A stretch of DNA of 64,000 nt from Phycomyces blakesleeanus NRRL 1555(-) (lineage: Eukaryota; Mucoromycota; Mucoromycetes; Mucorales; Phycomycetaceae), in NCBI RefSeq assembly GCF_001638985.1, contig NW_017265135.1, positions 859,223 through 923,222 on the forward strand, in the 5' to 3' direction. Positions 11,613 through 24,684 of the stretch are shown one piece after another. Within the stretch, counting starts at the first letter, position 1; every line of letters starts with the position of its first letter. The notes beneath the pieces were generated by a model. The model saw only the letters and a list, made by a program, of their open reading frames with translations, had not been told where the DNA came from and did not search any database. Both the position numbers and the translations under genes were made by a program.

Positions 11613-11888
11613 TGTCAGACATTATTTTGATGAATCCGTAAAATCTGAAGATAGTTAACCGCAGTACTTCTTTATGCGCAGTAATATCTTCCTGAGCATT
11701 AACCGCAGTATAATGACTATTTCTTTAATTAAATATAAATAATAACTACTGCGGATAATGTGCAGTATTAGTTTAGAAAACTATATAAAACAATTCAACT
11801 TATATTAATAAAAGGTATCTTTTATCCTCTCTTTGATTTTACATATACTCCTTGATCCCCAGTGGGTTTGACCTTTTGACTTTGTTAT
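11613..11888 (+). repeat. D-related repeat, forward orientation
   Basis: Begins TGTCAGACATTATTTTG and is the inverted counterpart of 3768-4041. Its right part contains CCCAGTGGGTTTGACC, also present in the tandem module that follows. Probably an old LTR-like unit; the right boundary is uncertain. Confidence 0.55.
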
Positions 11889-11960
11889 AGTAAAAGGAAG
11901 ACCAACCCAGATTGGGAACGACATATGATTCCCAGTGGGTTTGACCAATTTTGGCTGTGT
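11863..11960 (+). repeat. Tandem CCCAGTGG module
   Basis: Two successive units of about 65-70 bp begin CCCAGTGGGTTTGACC and run through an ACCCAGAT segment to AACGACA. The second unit is split after GGCTGTGT by the LTR-D at 11961 and resumes at 12324 with TATAGCATTGG. An unsplit unit occurs at 61018-61083. Confidence 0.6.
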
Positions 11961-12323
11961 TGTCAAGTCTCAATCTAGTATTTCTTTTCTGGCACTTGTA
12001 ACTAAGTCGCAGAATCAATACCACTGGGGATCGTCAAGTTTATGAATAGTTTTTAGATAAGAATAAAGACGCTTTTTTTTTAAATGTATTTCTTGACTAT
12101 TTATACAAAATGATAATTGATTTCTGGCTAAAAGAATAGCTATGATAATATGTCTTAGATGCTTATTGTCCAGTAATATCTTCTACAAGTATATTCACTA
12201 TCTTAAACATTTAAAACATATGTGAAAGACCAATCGGCGAAGTCAAGATCTTTTATCCTAAAAAGTCAACCATTACTGGTTGCTTGTAAATCCCGATTTT
12301 GGTTACCGATGTCAACTCTGACA
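11961..12323 (-). repeat. Solo LTR-D, 90 bp downstream of tRNA-Glu
   Basis: 363 bp, beginning TGTCAAGTCTC and ending ACTCTGACA on this strand, with a 4-bp duplication GTGT at 11957-11960 and 12324-12327. The uninterrupted target (GGCTGTGTTATAGCATT) is present at about 61050, which confirms the insertion. It is the reverse complement of the 363-bp copy at 61891-62253. No internal part of this retroelement is present. Confidence 0.8.
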
Positions 12324-12413
12324 GTGTTATAGCATTGGAAGAATAACCCAGATCGAAAACGACAGGCTTCAAAAAAGGCTCAGTACAATTATATACCGAT
12401 TCTGCAAAATGAG

Positions 12414-12485
12414 TTCCCCAACGGGGAATCGAACCCCGGTCACGACGGTGAAAGCGACGGATCATAACCACTAGACCATTGAGGA
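12414..12485 (-). tRNA. tRNA-Glu (anticodon TTC)
   Basis: 72 nt. The 7-bp acceptor stem TCCTCAA/TTGGGGA contains one T-G pair and the discriminator base is A. The D arm is TGGTCTAGTGGTTA, the anticodon loop CTTTCAC gives TTC, and the T arm contains GGTTCGATTCC. No intron. Its A and B boxes look intact. It is flanked by a solo LTR-D downstream and an E repeat fragment upstream. Confidence 0.95.
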
Positions 12486-12532
12486 CAGCATATTATGTTA
12501 CAAAACGTAATACAATATGTACAATGTACACC

Positions 12533-12605
12533 AAATTTCGGTTGTCCAGCAGTGCAGTGACATCGCAGAATTTTTTGTAATTCTAGAAAAATTATATTCT
12601 ATTAG
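12533..12605 (+). repeat. E repeat fragment, about 50 bp upstream of tRNA-Glu
   Basis: Contains GGTTGTCCAGCAGTGC, GCAGAATTTTTTGTAATTCT and AGAAAAATTATATTCTATTA, shared with the longer copies at 29673-30047 and 63397-63770. Only about 70 bp remain. The copy starts about 48-55 bp from the 5' end of the tRNA and points away from it. Confidence 0.6.
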
Positions 12606-12901
12606 GGGATCTATATGGACATGCAAGAAAAATTAGAGTCGGACATGCAAAAAAGACCAAAAGGGAGAATTAAATGTGACGTCGTCTATAATTGGCCTTT
12701 GGGAGTGTTACTGACAAATTGATATTGATAAGACATGCAAAAGCAACCAAATTGAAAAATTAAATGTTACATCACATATAATGAGTTTTGCATGTTACAC
12801 ATATTTTTTGGGGGGATCAGATAAATTACTCTTCAGATTGTCAATAAAATTGCTGCTCTTTTTTTACTACAACATCAACGCATAATTTTTTGATATTTAA
12901 T
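12606..12901. other. Upstream region of MULE-1 with a 51-bp direct repeat
   Basis: Two similar blocks at 12642-12692 and 12732-12782, 90 bp apart, both start GACATGCAAAA and contain a run ending AATTAAATGT. They could be subterminal sites of the following MULE, but no matching right end was found. Nothing else recognised. Confidence 0.4.
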
Positions 12902-14758
12902 ATGAACAACATGAACAACATTAACAACATTAATAATACCAATGACTTTGTTATTATTAGTGAGATTTCAAAGAAGTATGATACTGTCTTAACTGATTTC
13001 AACTCAATTATTGTAGTAGTTGAAGTTTTTAAGAAGTTGTAAAAGGAAGAATTTAAGATTTGAAATAAGGAATAAAGATTCGTGAGAACTTGTGTAAGGT
13101 TTGTTTATTGAGAAAGATTTGATATCAAAGTTTAACAAGGTTCCTACACTGAACTACTACTGCTATTTATATTATTTTGAATTGCAAAAATTATATGACT
13201 GAGGTCAGGTAATCGATCCTATCTAAGCCTTAATCAGAGCAACATGATCTTGAGATAATTAATATATGATTAATTATATCAATGTATGCAGTTCTAATGA
13301 AGTATTAACATCGAAATTAAATGTGTTTATGAGTTATAATTATGCTTATAATAATCTACTGATGTATCCCATATTATAGTGATATCATCATATGAAATCT
13401 AATTACTATCATGCATGATAAACCTGTGTGTTAAATAATAAAATAATTGGTAGACACCTTTGACTGGAATAGTTGAAATCTTATATTATTTCCTTCAGAC
13501 TTATTCTTAATTACAGCAGTAGTCAATACTCATTTAAAACATCATCTTTTCTTGTTAGAAAAGAATTTTGTTTAGTTGTAGCTGTTTAAGAAGCTACTAA
13601 GACATATAGTGTCAAACATAACATTGTTCTTATTACTGAATATGCATCAAGCTCTCACATCAAATTGATTTGTAAGCATTCTAGTGAATATAGAGATATC
13701 AGAAAAGCTGAGGAGATTACTTATAAAATATCAGTTACCAGTGAAACTCTTCCTGAAAGGGAGAGAAAATATGAAAAAAATATACAGAAGCATGATTGCC
13801 CATGCTTTATGTATGCCAACACTACTAAGAAGGGAAAGTTGACTGTGCGCTCCCGTGAGACACAGCACAACCATGTAATTAAAGAAAATTGTAGAGCATA
13901 TGCCATGCATCGCAAGCTCTTGCTCAAGACAATGGCTCTTGTTGTCAAGCATCTCGAAAACAATGATAATATTTCTACTATCTTTCACAGTTTAAAAATA
14001 AATGGATTCACCAACATTGTTCAACATGATATTGCAAACATAAAGCAATATTTTAGAAAGTCTGATGAAGGAAGAGAGATATTTGAGTTCCTCACAACTC
14101 TTCAAGATCTTGACTTCTATGTCAGATACTCTGTTAGTAACACAGAAGACAACCAAATAAATATGATCTTCTTTGTTCACCAAGATGCAATCAAAGAAGC
14201 ACAAAAAATGTCTGAGACTGTGATAATTGATGTCACTTACAAGAAAAATAGTCATTGAATGACCTATGTCAACATTGTTGGTACCAGCAATATAAGTGGA
14301 AACCCTCGCACAACATTAAAAACATTCCTAATTGCTGGTGCTTGGGTAGAACATGAGACAGAAGAAAACTATCTCTGGGTAATTAGCTGTCTCCACAATG
14401 CAGTCTGGTCTGATGTCTATGACAACAACAACAATAACTAAACATCTCTTCTTCCAGATGTTTTCATTACAGACAATGAGAAAGTATTAAGAAATGCTAT
14501 TACTTGAGTCTTTCCTGAGTCAAAGCAGCTGTTGTACTATAAGCATATCAAAGACAATTTCAAGAAGCAATTGCTTTTGACAATGAAGGGAGACAAGAGT
14601 AGCAAAAAGAGATACCTGCTGGATTCTTTGGCAGAGTTCCTTGACCGAATTGCATTGAAGTGTATTACACCTGAAGAGATAAAAAAGAAACAAGCAGAAA
14701 TCTCGAATTTGCAAAGGAAAATTGCAAAGACCAGAGAAAAGTTGTCAGTGCTGTGGTG
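12902..14758 (+). pseudogene. MULE-1, FAR1-type Mutator-like transposase, broken
   Basis: The N-terminus (MNNMNNINN) runs into a solo LTR-B at 13009-13541. After it comes a FAR1-like DNA-binding domain with LICKHSSEYR, a DCPC pair and THNHV-type histidines (QHNHVI), then the start of the MULE catalytic domain: VIIDVTYKKNSH, TYVNIVGTSNISG and the second acidic site FITDNEK. In-frame stops are TGA at 14256, TAA at about 14439 and TGA at about 14503. The first two replace codons that are R and Q in typical relatives, as I recall the family. The frame is cut at 14752 by a diverged LTR-A before the third catalytic residue. The terminal inverted repeats of this element were not identified. Confidence 0.75.
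13009..13541 (-). repeat. Solo LTR-B inside MULE-1
   Basis: 533 bp, reverse orientation, clearly LTR-B but more diverged than the other solo copies (it starts TATTGTAGTAG instead of TGTTGTGGTGG). The flanks TCAAT and TCATC are only partly alike, so the target duplication has decayed. Confidence 0.8.
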
Positions 14759-15172
14759 ATTCAGACACTTGGTTGTTGGATTTATTACATCTAAGAACAT
14801 ATTCCTATTATTATAGTAAAACAGCTATCATTACAAGAACAAATGAATAATTTATTTATTTTACTTATGGTAAATCAATAAGACCAATAATTAATTACAG
14901 TAAGTACTGTAATTATGACAGCTCAGTAAACACTGAGTTAATATGAGGACACTGCAATTAGATTAAATTATAAACATAGCAGTACCAGCTCTCTAATATC
15001 TAAATGAACTCAGACTTAAGAAATTAAGATGTGACTGACAAAGCAGATCGTGTTTTGATATAAAAAGGACAACTTTGTATTCTTTAATAAAGACAACCTA
15101 TATACAGTCTCAAAGTATTCTTATATACGTCTCAATCTTTTTACTGTTGATTTTATTCTATAAAACTTCACA
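14752..15172 (+). repeat. Diverged LTR-A-like solo LTR
   Basis: Starts TGTGGTGATTCAGACACTTG and follows LTR-A with many substitutions and deletions (GTTGGATTTATTACAT, TATACAGTCTCAAAGTATT, ATACGTCTCAAT). The right end near 15172 is estimated and no target duplication was found. It is older than the other LTR-A copies and truncates MULE-1. Confidence 0.65.
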
Positions 15173-15489
15173 CCCATATATTGGAATACTCTAACTGAAA
15201 CAGGCAACTGTCTTTTTGTTCCATTTGCTACCTTGCCAGAAAAAGTGGAACCGGTAATTATTATCTTAGATGTAAACTACTTTCTTCTTGCCAAGTGCAA
15301 AAGCACTCAAAATTTCTGCTGGCCAAACATCAATCCCTTTCATAAAAGAATAATTCAAAACATGGCCTTGAAGATTATTCTTTGATATACTAACAATCAA
15401 GGTATAACTTTTAAATTAGAATTATCTTGAACAATATTAACTTTTCACATATATTTTTTTTAGATTCTTTTTTACTTTTTAGATTCTAT
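15173..15489. other. Unassigned stretch with one open frame
   Basis: The forward frame starting at 15173 stays open for about 70 codons (PIYWNTLTETGNCLFVPF onwards). It resembles nothing I know, and it is not a clear continuation of the MULE. Otherwise AT-rich and featureless. Confidence 0.25.
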
Positions 15490-17468
15490 CACTGCAAAAG
15501 ACAACCAATTTAAATAGCTTAATTTTTGTTTAAATCCTCCAAAAATTAGTGGTTTATGTTCAATTATAGTTTGGTATTTGTTACAAAAATTAGTTCATTT
15601 AGTTAACCAAATGATGAGATTATAGATACTAAAATCAATAGATAAATTGAGAGTTATAATTCCCCCTTTTCTTGAAATGTTATAATTGTCTGTAATTCCG
15701 GTTATATATTCACCCATAACTTCAAACCATACCTAAACCCTACTTGTTATGGAATTGACTTTGAACTCTCTACCTCTTAAAAAATTTTATTTGCTTTAAT
15801 TACATGATATTATTGGATAGACCTCACTAAAATCGACCTAGAATCAGTCTGAAATCTGACAGGAACCAGCATTCAAATGAATGATTGTAAAAAAAAACTT
15901 AAATAAATCTTGTTGACATCATCAAGAGATGATGCATTTGAAATAGAATCTCATGGAAAAAATGGTTTTTATTGATTTTTGAATGGTTGGAAAATATATC
16001 TAGCTGTTTAATATGGACCACTAATACTTCTTTAAAAGTGTGTATCCGAATAGTACAACTTGTATACATGTTATACTTTCATTTATTGGACGGCTTGAAT
16101 ACATTGGATGATCTGACTTATATTATACTTCCCTACCTTATTGGTTTCATGTATTTGGTGCGTTTTTTGCTTTTACACTTCTTTAACTGAAAATGAAATC
16201 CTTGGTATTTTCTTGGAGAATATGTTTGTTTGGAACTACATTAGCTTAGAGCAAAAAAAGATACAGAAGTATTAATACAGGTTTCTTTATGAAATAAAAT
16301 GAAATAACATACTTACTAGATTATTTATAGAGGTTCATAACAAATCTTGTGATAGAATAAAAATCCATTTGATTGATATTTTCTTTTAAATAAAAAGCAA
16401 GAAATAAAATAAACAACTTTATTAATATTTATGCTTTGATTGTAAAGACACTTGAATTACTTACATATTATAGACACGCATTTGCAAAAGGGGGCAAATC
16501 AGTATGACTTGAAAAAAAGGCGTAACATATTTATCTGAGAAGATGAATTGATAAGTTACATTATTTAAGTTGAGTTATATATATATTATCTTTTCATAGA
16601 CTGAAAATACCAGAAAGTATATAGTGTCAAGAGCAAAACATCTTTTATTACAAAATGGGTAGAAGCCCTATCATTTTAAAAATAAAAGATATTTAGTCAG
16701 CAAGATGTTTCATTTTGGTTAGGAGATTGTTTATTACCTGTACTGTTTTGAGTGCTTGTTAAGTGTATTGTTTATCTAATATATATTAAGATGATTCTAA
16801 AAGCCAAAAGTATTAATAAAAGTTGAGATCTTAAGAGTAAGCTTACCAAGACATATAAAAAGAGACAAAACAAGAAGAGCAGGTTAAAGAAAGAAAAAAT
16901 AAAAAAGAGGGCACGGTTATTCTATTAAATACGAATTCGGAATTTTTCTTTAAAAATAAATAAATCAAAAAATAATTTTTGTTTGTAACTTAGAATTGAA
17001 AGAAAATGCAGTTGCACTATGTCAGCAGCTAATACATATGAAAAACAGAGTATAGTATAAAATCATATTATTCAAATACTAATACATAATATAAGAATAA
17101 AACATGGATTGAAAATTAAATTAAAGAAACACATAAAATACTCACAACAAGAGTGGAAACATTCAAAGCTGTTCTTGTTACGTAATAGATCATGGTGTTC
17201 TCTGAGAAAGAATAAAACTTAAAGCCCAAATTAAATATAATATAAATAGACCTTTTGGATTTAAAAAAAAACAAGCTATTCTTATTATTTACAATGTCAA
17301 GAAATCTCAATAACAATTCAGTTAACAATGCTTTTGGTGAAGAACCTTTTGTGGGAAGGTAGATTAAAACCAGGCAGTCTTCAATTTTCTTATATTAATT
17401 TTATTTTCGTTTTTTATAAAAATTAAAAAAAAAGCCCACCAAGAAATACCAATGATATAAGGACAATA
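15490..17468. other. CAC-2 left arm, mostly non-coding
   Basis: AT-rich arm upstream of the companion gene. On the reverse strand between about 17330 and 17150 there are exon-like blocks with GT-AG edges (SPKALLTELLLRFLDI before a GTAAAT donor, then NTMIYYVTRTALNVSTLV before GTGAGT). They could be remains of a third gene like the one in CAC-4, but the evidence is weak. Nothing else recognised. Confidence 0.3.
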
Positions 17469-18253
17469 ATGTTGCAACACTTACAAGGAACAGTGAGCAA
17501 TCAAAGACCACTAGCACCAAAGAGAGCTTGGTTGAATCTTGAAGGTGATTCGTTGGGTAGAACTCATAACATCTATGATGTGTACGAGAAACTTGATACT
17601 ATAAATGGTGTCTTAAACACTGTTTTGAAGAACACATCTTCTGAGAAAGCCAAAGCCACTGCTAGTAATGCAGTTGAGCAAGACATGTCATCTGGACGTC
17701 AACCAACATTGGATGTAAGTAATCATAATATGTTTTTATGTAGATAGAATTTAATATACATTTATATTATAGCAATTGTTGCACGATTATTTGAGTGAAG
17801 AGAAATTGTATGACCAATACAATACCAATGAAAATAAAAACAGTGAGGGAAACAGACTCGTTCTGAAGTCTGTTACTGATTACCTTCATCGTCAAGAAGA
17901 GGGGAAAAAGGTGGACTTGCCAACTCTTCGAACTAAGATTGTGCAGCACATTGGCAACAGAAAGTTGCAAGAAAAAAAAACAGGAGAAAAGAAGCAGGAA
18001 AAGAATCGATGGGCCTGTCTTTGTCCGCAACGTGTAAAAGTAAAAAACACACACACAATATACTAGATGTGATATTAAATTAGAAATATTATATATTTAT
18101 ATATAGTTGTGTGAAAGAAGACAATCTGCCTTGAAAGCCAATCGGGCACACTTTGTGAACAGCTTTGGAGAGAATGTTGACAGTATTCTCCATGCTGATT
18201 ACATGTCAGACCTTGAGAGTGATGACAAAAGAGAAGAAGAGGAACAGGATTCG

Positions 18254-18797
18254 TGTGGTGATCCAGACACTCGGATGTTGGATTTATCACATATAAGAAC
18301 ATATTCATATTGGGATAGCGTAGTAGCTATCATCTTGTCAGTATAAAATATATATAAACGATTAAGTAATCAGCCCAATAATTATTACAGTTAGTACTGT
18401 AGATAATATCTTAAAGATTGTTAAGATAATTATATCATACTGCCGGGTAAACTGTGTCAGATCGATATGGAGCTAATTTAGTAGGAAGTCCTAAAGCTCT
18501 AGTATAAAAGAGAAAAGAATAGCTAAGAGCTAAAGAAGTATGATTTATGACTTGATGTCATAATTGTAACACCGACACTAGTTAAGCAGTAAATACACTC
18601 TAATAACCAAATATAGTAAAGGAAGAAAGCCTTAAGAAACTAAGACGTAATGACAAGAGCAGATTGTGTTTTCTTATAAAAAGGGACACTTTTTATTTAT
18701 GAATAAAAAAAAACTTATATACAGTCTCAAAGTATTTCTATACGTCTCTATTCTCAAATATTTTATTTTTCTATTGTTTCATACCTGAAATACCACA
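18254..18797 (+). repeat. Solo LTR-A in the companion gene of CAC-2
   Basis: 544 bp, TGTGGTGATCC to ATACCACA, with a perfect 5-bp duplication ATTCG at 18249-18253 and 18798-18802. It interrupts exon 3. The spliced gene would gain LTR sequence and stops. Confidence 0.92.
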
Positions 18798-18962
18798 ATT
18801 CGTCCTCAGGAAAGAGTTTTTTTTTGGAAATTCCGCCCAAGCTGGAGAAGCAAAGAGGTATAGTATAAAAAACTATTTTTTTGGATGGTGTGTAATAATA
18901 CTTACATTGATATATAGGGAGATAGGTTCGTTGATGAACTTGATGTGGATTATGAGGCAGCT

Positions 18963-19365
18963 TGTTGTATCCAACATAATCGTAGATTTAAATTAAAAGT
19001 ACAGACACTCAATAAATACGTACATTGAGTTACCGACAACTAGTAACAATACTAAAAGATATGCCTTCCCTTATACAAGGAAATTACGTAAAGAACATAC
19101 TAAGACAAATACTAAGACTCTAGTCAATAACACTAAAAACATAAGAACTAAACCATAGAAGATAATGGTAGAGAAACAGACATTACATGATATCATCATA
19201 TCATCACCAAGCTAAATACAATGTCTATATAAACGCACAATACTAATAGCAATAGAACAGCATCTCTTTTCTGATTCTTTCACTTCTTCTAATAAAACAA
19301 AGTCTCACCGTACTCTCGTCTGCACTTGTTTTATTTTATATCTTATTTTTACCTCATACATAACA
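18963..19365 (+). repeat. Ty3-2 5' LTR (LTR-C)
   Basis: 403 bp, TGTTGTATCCAAC to ATACATAACA, with a TATATAAA box (about 19226) and an AATAAAAC signal (about 19291). It differs from the 3' copy at only a few positions. Confidence 0.92.
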
Positions 19366-19415
19366 TTTTTTACAGTGAACTCTTTTTTTTCATTGAAAAA
19401 CAACCTCTACCAAAC

Positions 19416-22400
19416 ATGTCCTCTGAACAAACAACAAGTAACTCTCCGGTCTTGACTGCCCAGAGCGATCTGAGCATGATGGAAGCCCCTGTCAACAGCC
19501 AAGTCATCAACCATGCGGACCGCACCCTGCAAGCAATAGACCGCCTCAGGGAAATGCTGGCCACTTGTTCCTCAGCACTGGCAGATGCAATCGAACATAA
19601 TATGCCTGAGGAGAACAAGAACTCCATTCGCCAAACCATTGCAGCGACAGAAGGCAACCTGGTCATGCTGATCTCGGCCCATGGTCATCTAGTGCGCTCA
19701 AGTCCGGTTCAAGCTGAGCAAACTGCTCCTCAGTCTTGTCTGGTACCCCGCGAGCTTCCAGTATTTCAGTGGCAAGGCAACGAGTGGGACCACACACAGA
19801 AGGTCTATGCATCCATCGAAGAATGCCTGGACAAGTTTGAGGATGTGCTGCACTCGTACAGCATGGACCTCAACGTCGACTGGCACCGCCTCCTCCCAAT
19901 TGTATTGTCACGCGAGCAAAGATCCTGGTTTGACAACTACTTGCGCAGTTCCCCAGAACTCCCCTGGTCCTTTGCTCGGTGTTGTGGTGGTTGAAGTTGA
20001 AGAAGTTTTTAAGAGGAAGAATTGAAGATTTGAAATTAGGAACGAAGATTTGTGAGAACTTGTGTAGGGTTTGTTTATTGAGAAAGATTTGGTATCAAAG
20101 TTTGATCAGGTTTCTACACTGAACTACTACTGCTATTTATATTATTTTAGATTGGGAAAATTATATGACTGGAGTCAGGTAATCGATCCTATCTGAGCCT
20201 TAATCAGAGCAACGTGATCTTGGGATAATTAATGTATGATTAATTATATAAATGTGTATAGTCTCAATGAAGTATTAACATCGAAAGTAAATGTGTTTAT
20301 GAGTTATAATTATGCTTATAATAATCCACTGATGTATCCCATATTATGGTGATATCATCATATGAAATATAATCACTATCAAGCATGCTAAACCTGTGTG
20401 TTAAATAATAAAGTAATTGGTAGACACCTTTGACTGGAATAGCTGAGGCCTTATATTATTTCCTTCAGACTTATTCTCAATTACAGCAGTAGTCAATACT
20501 CATTTACAACACTCGGGATGCCTTCATCAAGGCATATGGAATCAATGACCTTGAGAGACGCGTTCAGCTCACACATGAGCTGATGCTCATGCGTATGCAA
20601 ACCACAGAGTCCATCAGCAACTATACGGACAGATATCAGAGGGTACGCCACGAAGCTGATGTAGCCGATAATATGCAGGCTGCCATTACCTACACTTCCA
20701 TGCTGCTACCAGAGCTTGCACGCCAGGTCTCCCTCCTTCAGGTCAACATGCCCAGAGAAAAGCATGACACAATTGATAAAGCCGCATCTCTGGCCAGGTC
20801 TATTTACAGCACAGTATTCTTAACCGCCCGTAGCAATGAGCCCGTGGCCAGGGCACACACCTTGGGTTCTGAGCAGGTGTCCCGCACATCTTCTTCGTCT
20901 TCTGCTGGGCGCTCATCTGGTTCATCAAGGGAGAACGCTCAAAGCTGTGAGCGTTCAACTCACAAGAGATGTTCCCTACATGGTAAAGGTAACCATGACA
21001 CTGAGGATTGTCGCATCCTCAAGAATGCACTTGCCACCAAGGGCGGCAATTGGGTGGAGAAGGCACCCCACGCCAACAAGTACATTGATTCTGCTCCCTG
21101 TCGTTGGTGCAGCGAAGTTTGGTCTCACAAACACCGCTGTTCTTCGGTCTCTGGTTCCTCCAGCTCTTCTGGTTCTGCGTCTGGCTCTCCCCAGGGTTCT
21201 GCTCCCCACTTCGCCGTCCGCTCCATCCACACTGTCACCAACGACAGTACTCCCTCAGATGCCAGCTCATCTGAGGACGACCAGTCCATGGTCATGGACT
21301 TTGAACAGTGCTCCACATGTAAGTATACAAGCACTCACACAGATCACAATAAACGATCTACTCACTCCTATCTTGTTCCTATCTCTTTAGAGGAGGAGAA
21401 ACTGTGGGCATTGGTGGACACAGGGGCTACTATCAGTTCCGTCAGCACCAAGATCTGTAGCAAGTTGGGCTGGCCCACAATTCCGCGCAACGGAAAAATT
21501 GTGTTGGCCACTAACAACACTATAGCTCATAGACTAGGAGTAACAAAACCAATAAAAGTTTTTTATAACAACAAACATATTATACATTCATTTGAAGTTT
21601 TGGATCTTGCTGAGAACATAGATGTTAGCATTAGTACAGATTTAATGCCAAGTCTAGGTATTCATTTACTTGGACTAGCAGAGAGTTGGTACGGTTCTAA
21701 TACACCTCAGACTCCAACACCCATAGCAGAAATAGAAAAACCCAATAATGCACCAGCTGGCACACCCACTGAACACTCTCAATTCATGAAGGCTCTACTA
21801 CCCTTTATTAAAGCAAATGAAGCCATACCCATCACTTCATTTTGTACAGTTAAGGAATCTATTGTACGACTACTAACACCTCCAGGCCAAGTAGTCTATA
21901 GATGACAGTATCCTATAGCTTTACAACTTGTTCCACTGATGGCCAAACATATAAACCAATGGCTTACTGATGGCACCATACAAAGGGCACCTGTCAATAC
22001 TAAGTGGAACAGCCCACTTACATTCGCTCCTAAAAAAGATGAGTTTGGTAATCCCACAGGCAAGCGTCCTTGCTTAGATCCCAGAGCCATCAACACTCTG
22101 CTACCTGATGACAGATTCCCTCTGCCACTCATCTCTGAACTCTTTCACAGGCTACGAGGTGCAACAATCTTCACTACGCTAGACCTCAAGAGTGCCTTTC
22201 ATCGATTCAAAATTCATGAAGACGATAGACACAAGACTACATTCACGTTTGAAGGCAATCAGTATATGTTTCGAGGATGTCCCTTTGGTCTCAAGCCATT
22301 GTCGTCCAAGTTTCAGCGAGTAGTCAATTTGATTTATCACGATACTCCATATGTCACTGCATTTGTCGACGACATCGTAGTTTTTTCCACTAACATGTCT

Positions 22401-24611
22401 GACCATGTTAAACACGTCCAAACGGCTATTCAAAAGCTCATGGATGTCAATCTCATTCTCAATCCGCAGAAATGTCACTTTGCACAAACTTCTGTATCGT
22501 TACTGGGTTTTACTGTCAGCACTAGAGGTATTGATCTTGATGCTCACAAGGTTCACAATGCTACCATGTGGCCACAACCCAAGTCTGGCAAAGACATTCA
22601 ACGCTTCATGGGTCTCATCAACTATTTTCGTGAGCACATTCCCAACTTTTCGCAACTGTCTTCTCCTCTGGACAAACTACGCAATGCTGACTCACTACAC
22701 GGGTTATGGACAGAAGAACAAACGCAAGCTTTTTCCAAGCTCAAAATTGCACTTACACACGCACCAGTACTAAGCCACCCTGACACAACCCAACCATTTC
22801 TGGTTGCCACAGATGCCTCCAACACAGGTATAGGCGCTGTGCTCTATCAGATTATAGACAACCAATATCGCTACATTGGTTTTATGGCATGGTCACTTTC
22901 CAAATCTGAACGCAACTATCCTGTCACCAAACGCGAACTTTTGGGCATCGTTTATGCTTTGGCTAAATTCCATAAGTTCTTGTAGGGTAACAAGTTCACG
23001 TTGTACACGGATCACAAGGCTCTCACGTACCTTCACACGCAAGAAATTGCCAACCCTATGATGATAAACTGGCTTGATGTACTCTGCGACTATACTTATG
23101 ACATAGTCCACCGCCCTGGCATTGACAATGTATTGCCAAATGTTTTATTGCGTCTTTTCACCTCGGAAAAACCGCTGGGGGAGGGTAAAACCGTAGAAAT
23201 CTCTACGAAACATCCAACAAAGGACAGAAAACACAAAACACATGCCATTCAACGCATGCATAGCACAAGTGACATGATAACACCACCGGTCAAAGACAGA
23301 CAGAATCTGCTCGACCAAGCACATCTACTTGGCCACTTTGGCACAGATGCCATAGTAAATGCTATACACAGTGACGGACTACACTGGACTAATCTCAAGC
23401 AAGAGGCAACAGAAACAGTAAAGCACTGCTTGAATTGCCAACGGTTCAATGTCTCAAAACACGGCTATCATCTGCTGAAGCCTATTACAGCCAGTCAACC
23501 AGGTGAACACTGGGCCATAGACTTAGCTGGCCCATACACCACCTCGCACAATGGCAATCATTACATGCTAGTAATGGTTGACATCTTTTCCCGATTCTGC
23601 ATACTCTGCGCAATTCCAGATAAGACATCTTTAACAATTGCAAAACAACTCATTCAAATCTTTTGCGACTTCGGCCTACCCAAGGTTTTACAGTCAGATA
23701 ATGGTACCAAGTTTGTCAACGAACTCGTCAAGACTTTCACAAATACAGCAGGAATTGATCATCGGCTTGTAACACCCTATCATCTGCGAGCAAATGGAGT
23801 TGCTGAAAAATGGGTACACACAGCCAAGGAAGTCATCAACAAGAGAACACAGGGAGCAAAGCGAGACTGGGACATATACATCCCAAGCACACAGCTAGCC
23901 ATAAATAGCAAACATGCTAAGCTACATGGCACACGCCCATTCACTCTAATGTTTGCAAGACAACCAAACGATTTTGCTGATTACAGAAAAACAGAGAGCA
24001 CGCACAACGCTCCTAACAGTCTACCAGATATGAAAAAAAGAATTGAACAAATGGAGACTGTCGTATTCCCAGCAATCTGCGAACGCATCAAAGCTACACA
24101 AGCTGCTGATAAAGGAAAACACAACAAAGACCATAAAATAATAATGGAGTTCCCGAACGACAGCAACGTGATGATAAAGAACATATTAAGAAAGTCTAAG
24201 ACGGACCCAAGATATGAAGGACCATTCACAGTCAAGGGCAGAACAAAGGGAGGCAGCTACATTTTGCAAGACAAAACGGGAGCACTTCTATCACGAAACA
24301 TCCCACCTTCGCAGATAAAGCTGATCTCACAAGATACTGTTATATCTCCAGATAGCTTTTACGAGATACAGGCCATCATTGATCATTGTCAAGAAAAAGG
24401 CGACTACCTTTACAGAGTGCGCTGGAAAAACTATGCACCAGATCAAGACACTTGGGAGCCCACAAGCAATTTCAACGATCTGAGCATAATTGACAAATAT
24501 TGGCAAAGACGAGGTCCAGAGAAACCCACCAATAAATCTACAATTATACATAACAAGCGTACACATCCAACACAAGAGCCTACATGCTTTAGCAAACGCA
24601 CACGCAAATAA
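19416..24611 (+). pseudogene. Ty3-2 gag-pol polyprotein, broken
   Basis: ATG at 19416 (MSSEQTTSN). The Gag part is split at 19980-20511 by a solo LTR-B. It is followed by Ser-rich sequence and two zinc motifs, CSLHGKGNHDTEDC and CRWCSEVWSHKHRC. The protease has DTGA (about 21418). Reverse transcriptase has TLDLKSAFHRF and catalytic FVDD (about 22365). RNase H has TDAS, KREL and TDHKALTYLHTQ. Integrase has GHFGTDA to CLNCQRFN, then D (AIDLAGPY), D (QSDNGTKF) and E (GVAEKWVH). The C-terminal chromodomain runs from YEIQAIIDHC to YRVRWKNYAPDQDTW. In-frame stops are TGA 21903 and TAG 22983; the second replaces the W of the LWGRQF-type motif seen in Ty3-1. The LTR plus its duplication is 537 bp, a multiple of three, so the downstream frame is kept. 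Confidence 0.9.
19980..20511 (-). repeat. Solo LTR-B inside Ty3-2 gag
   Basis: 532 bp, reverse orientation, with a perfect 5-bp duplication CTCGG (19975-19979 and 20512-20516). It shows that LTR-B elements were active after Ty3-2 inserted. Confidence 0.92.
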
Positions 24612-24684
24612 ACAACAGCAACATTGTAGACACATATACCTCCGCATGCAATTCAAACGGTTGTACCAACCTGGAGGGGGGTAA

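Noticed and set aside
15972..16190. A 72-residue forward frame in the left arm of CAC-2
   Set aside because: No similarity between element copies and no splice or motif support; a chance frame in AT-rich DNA.
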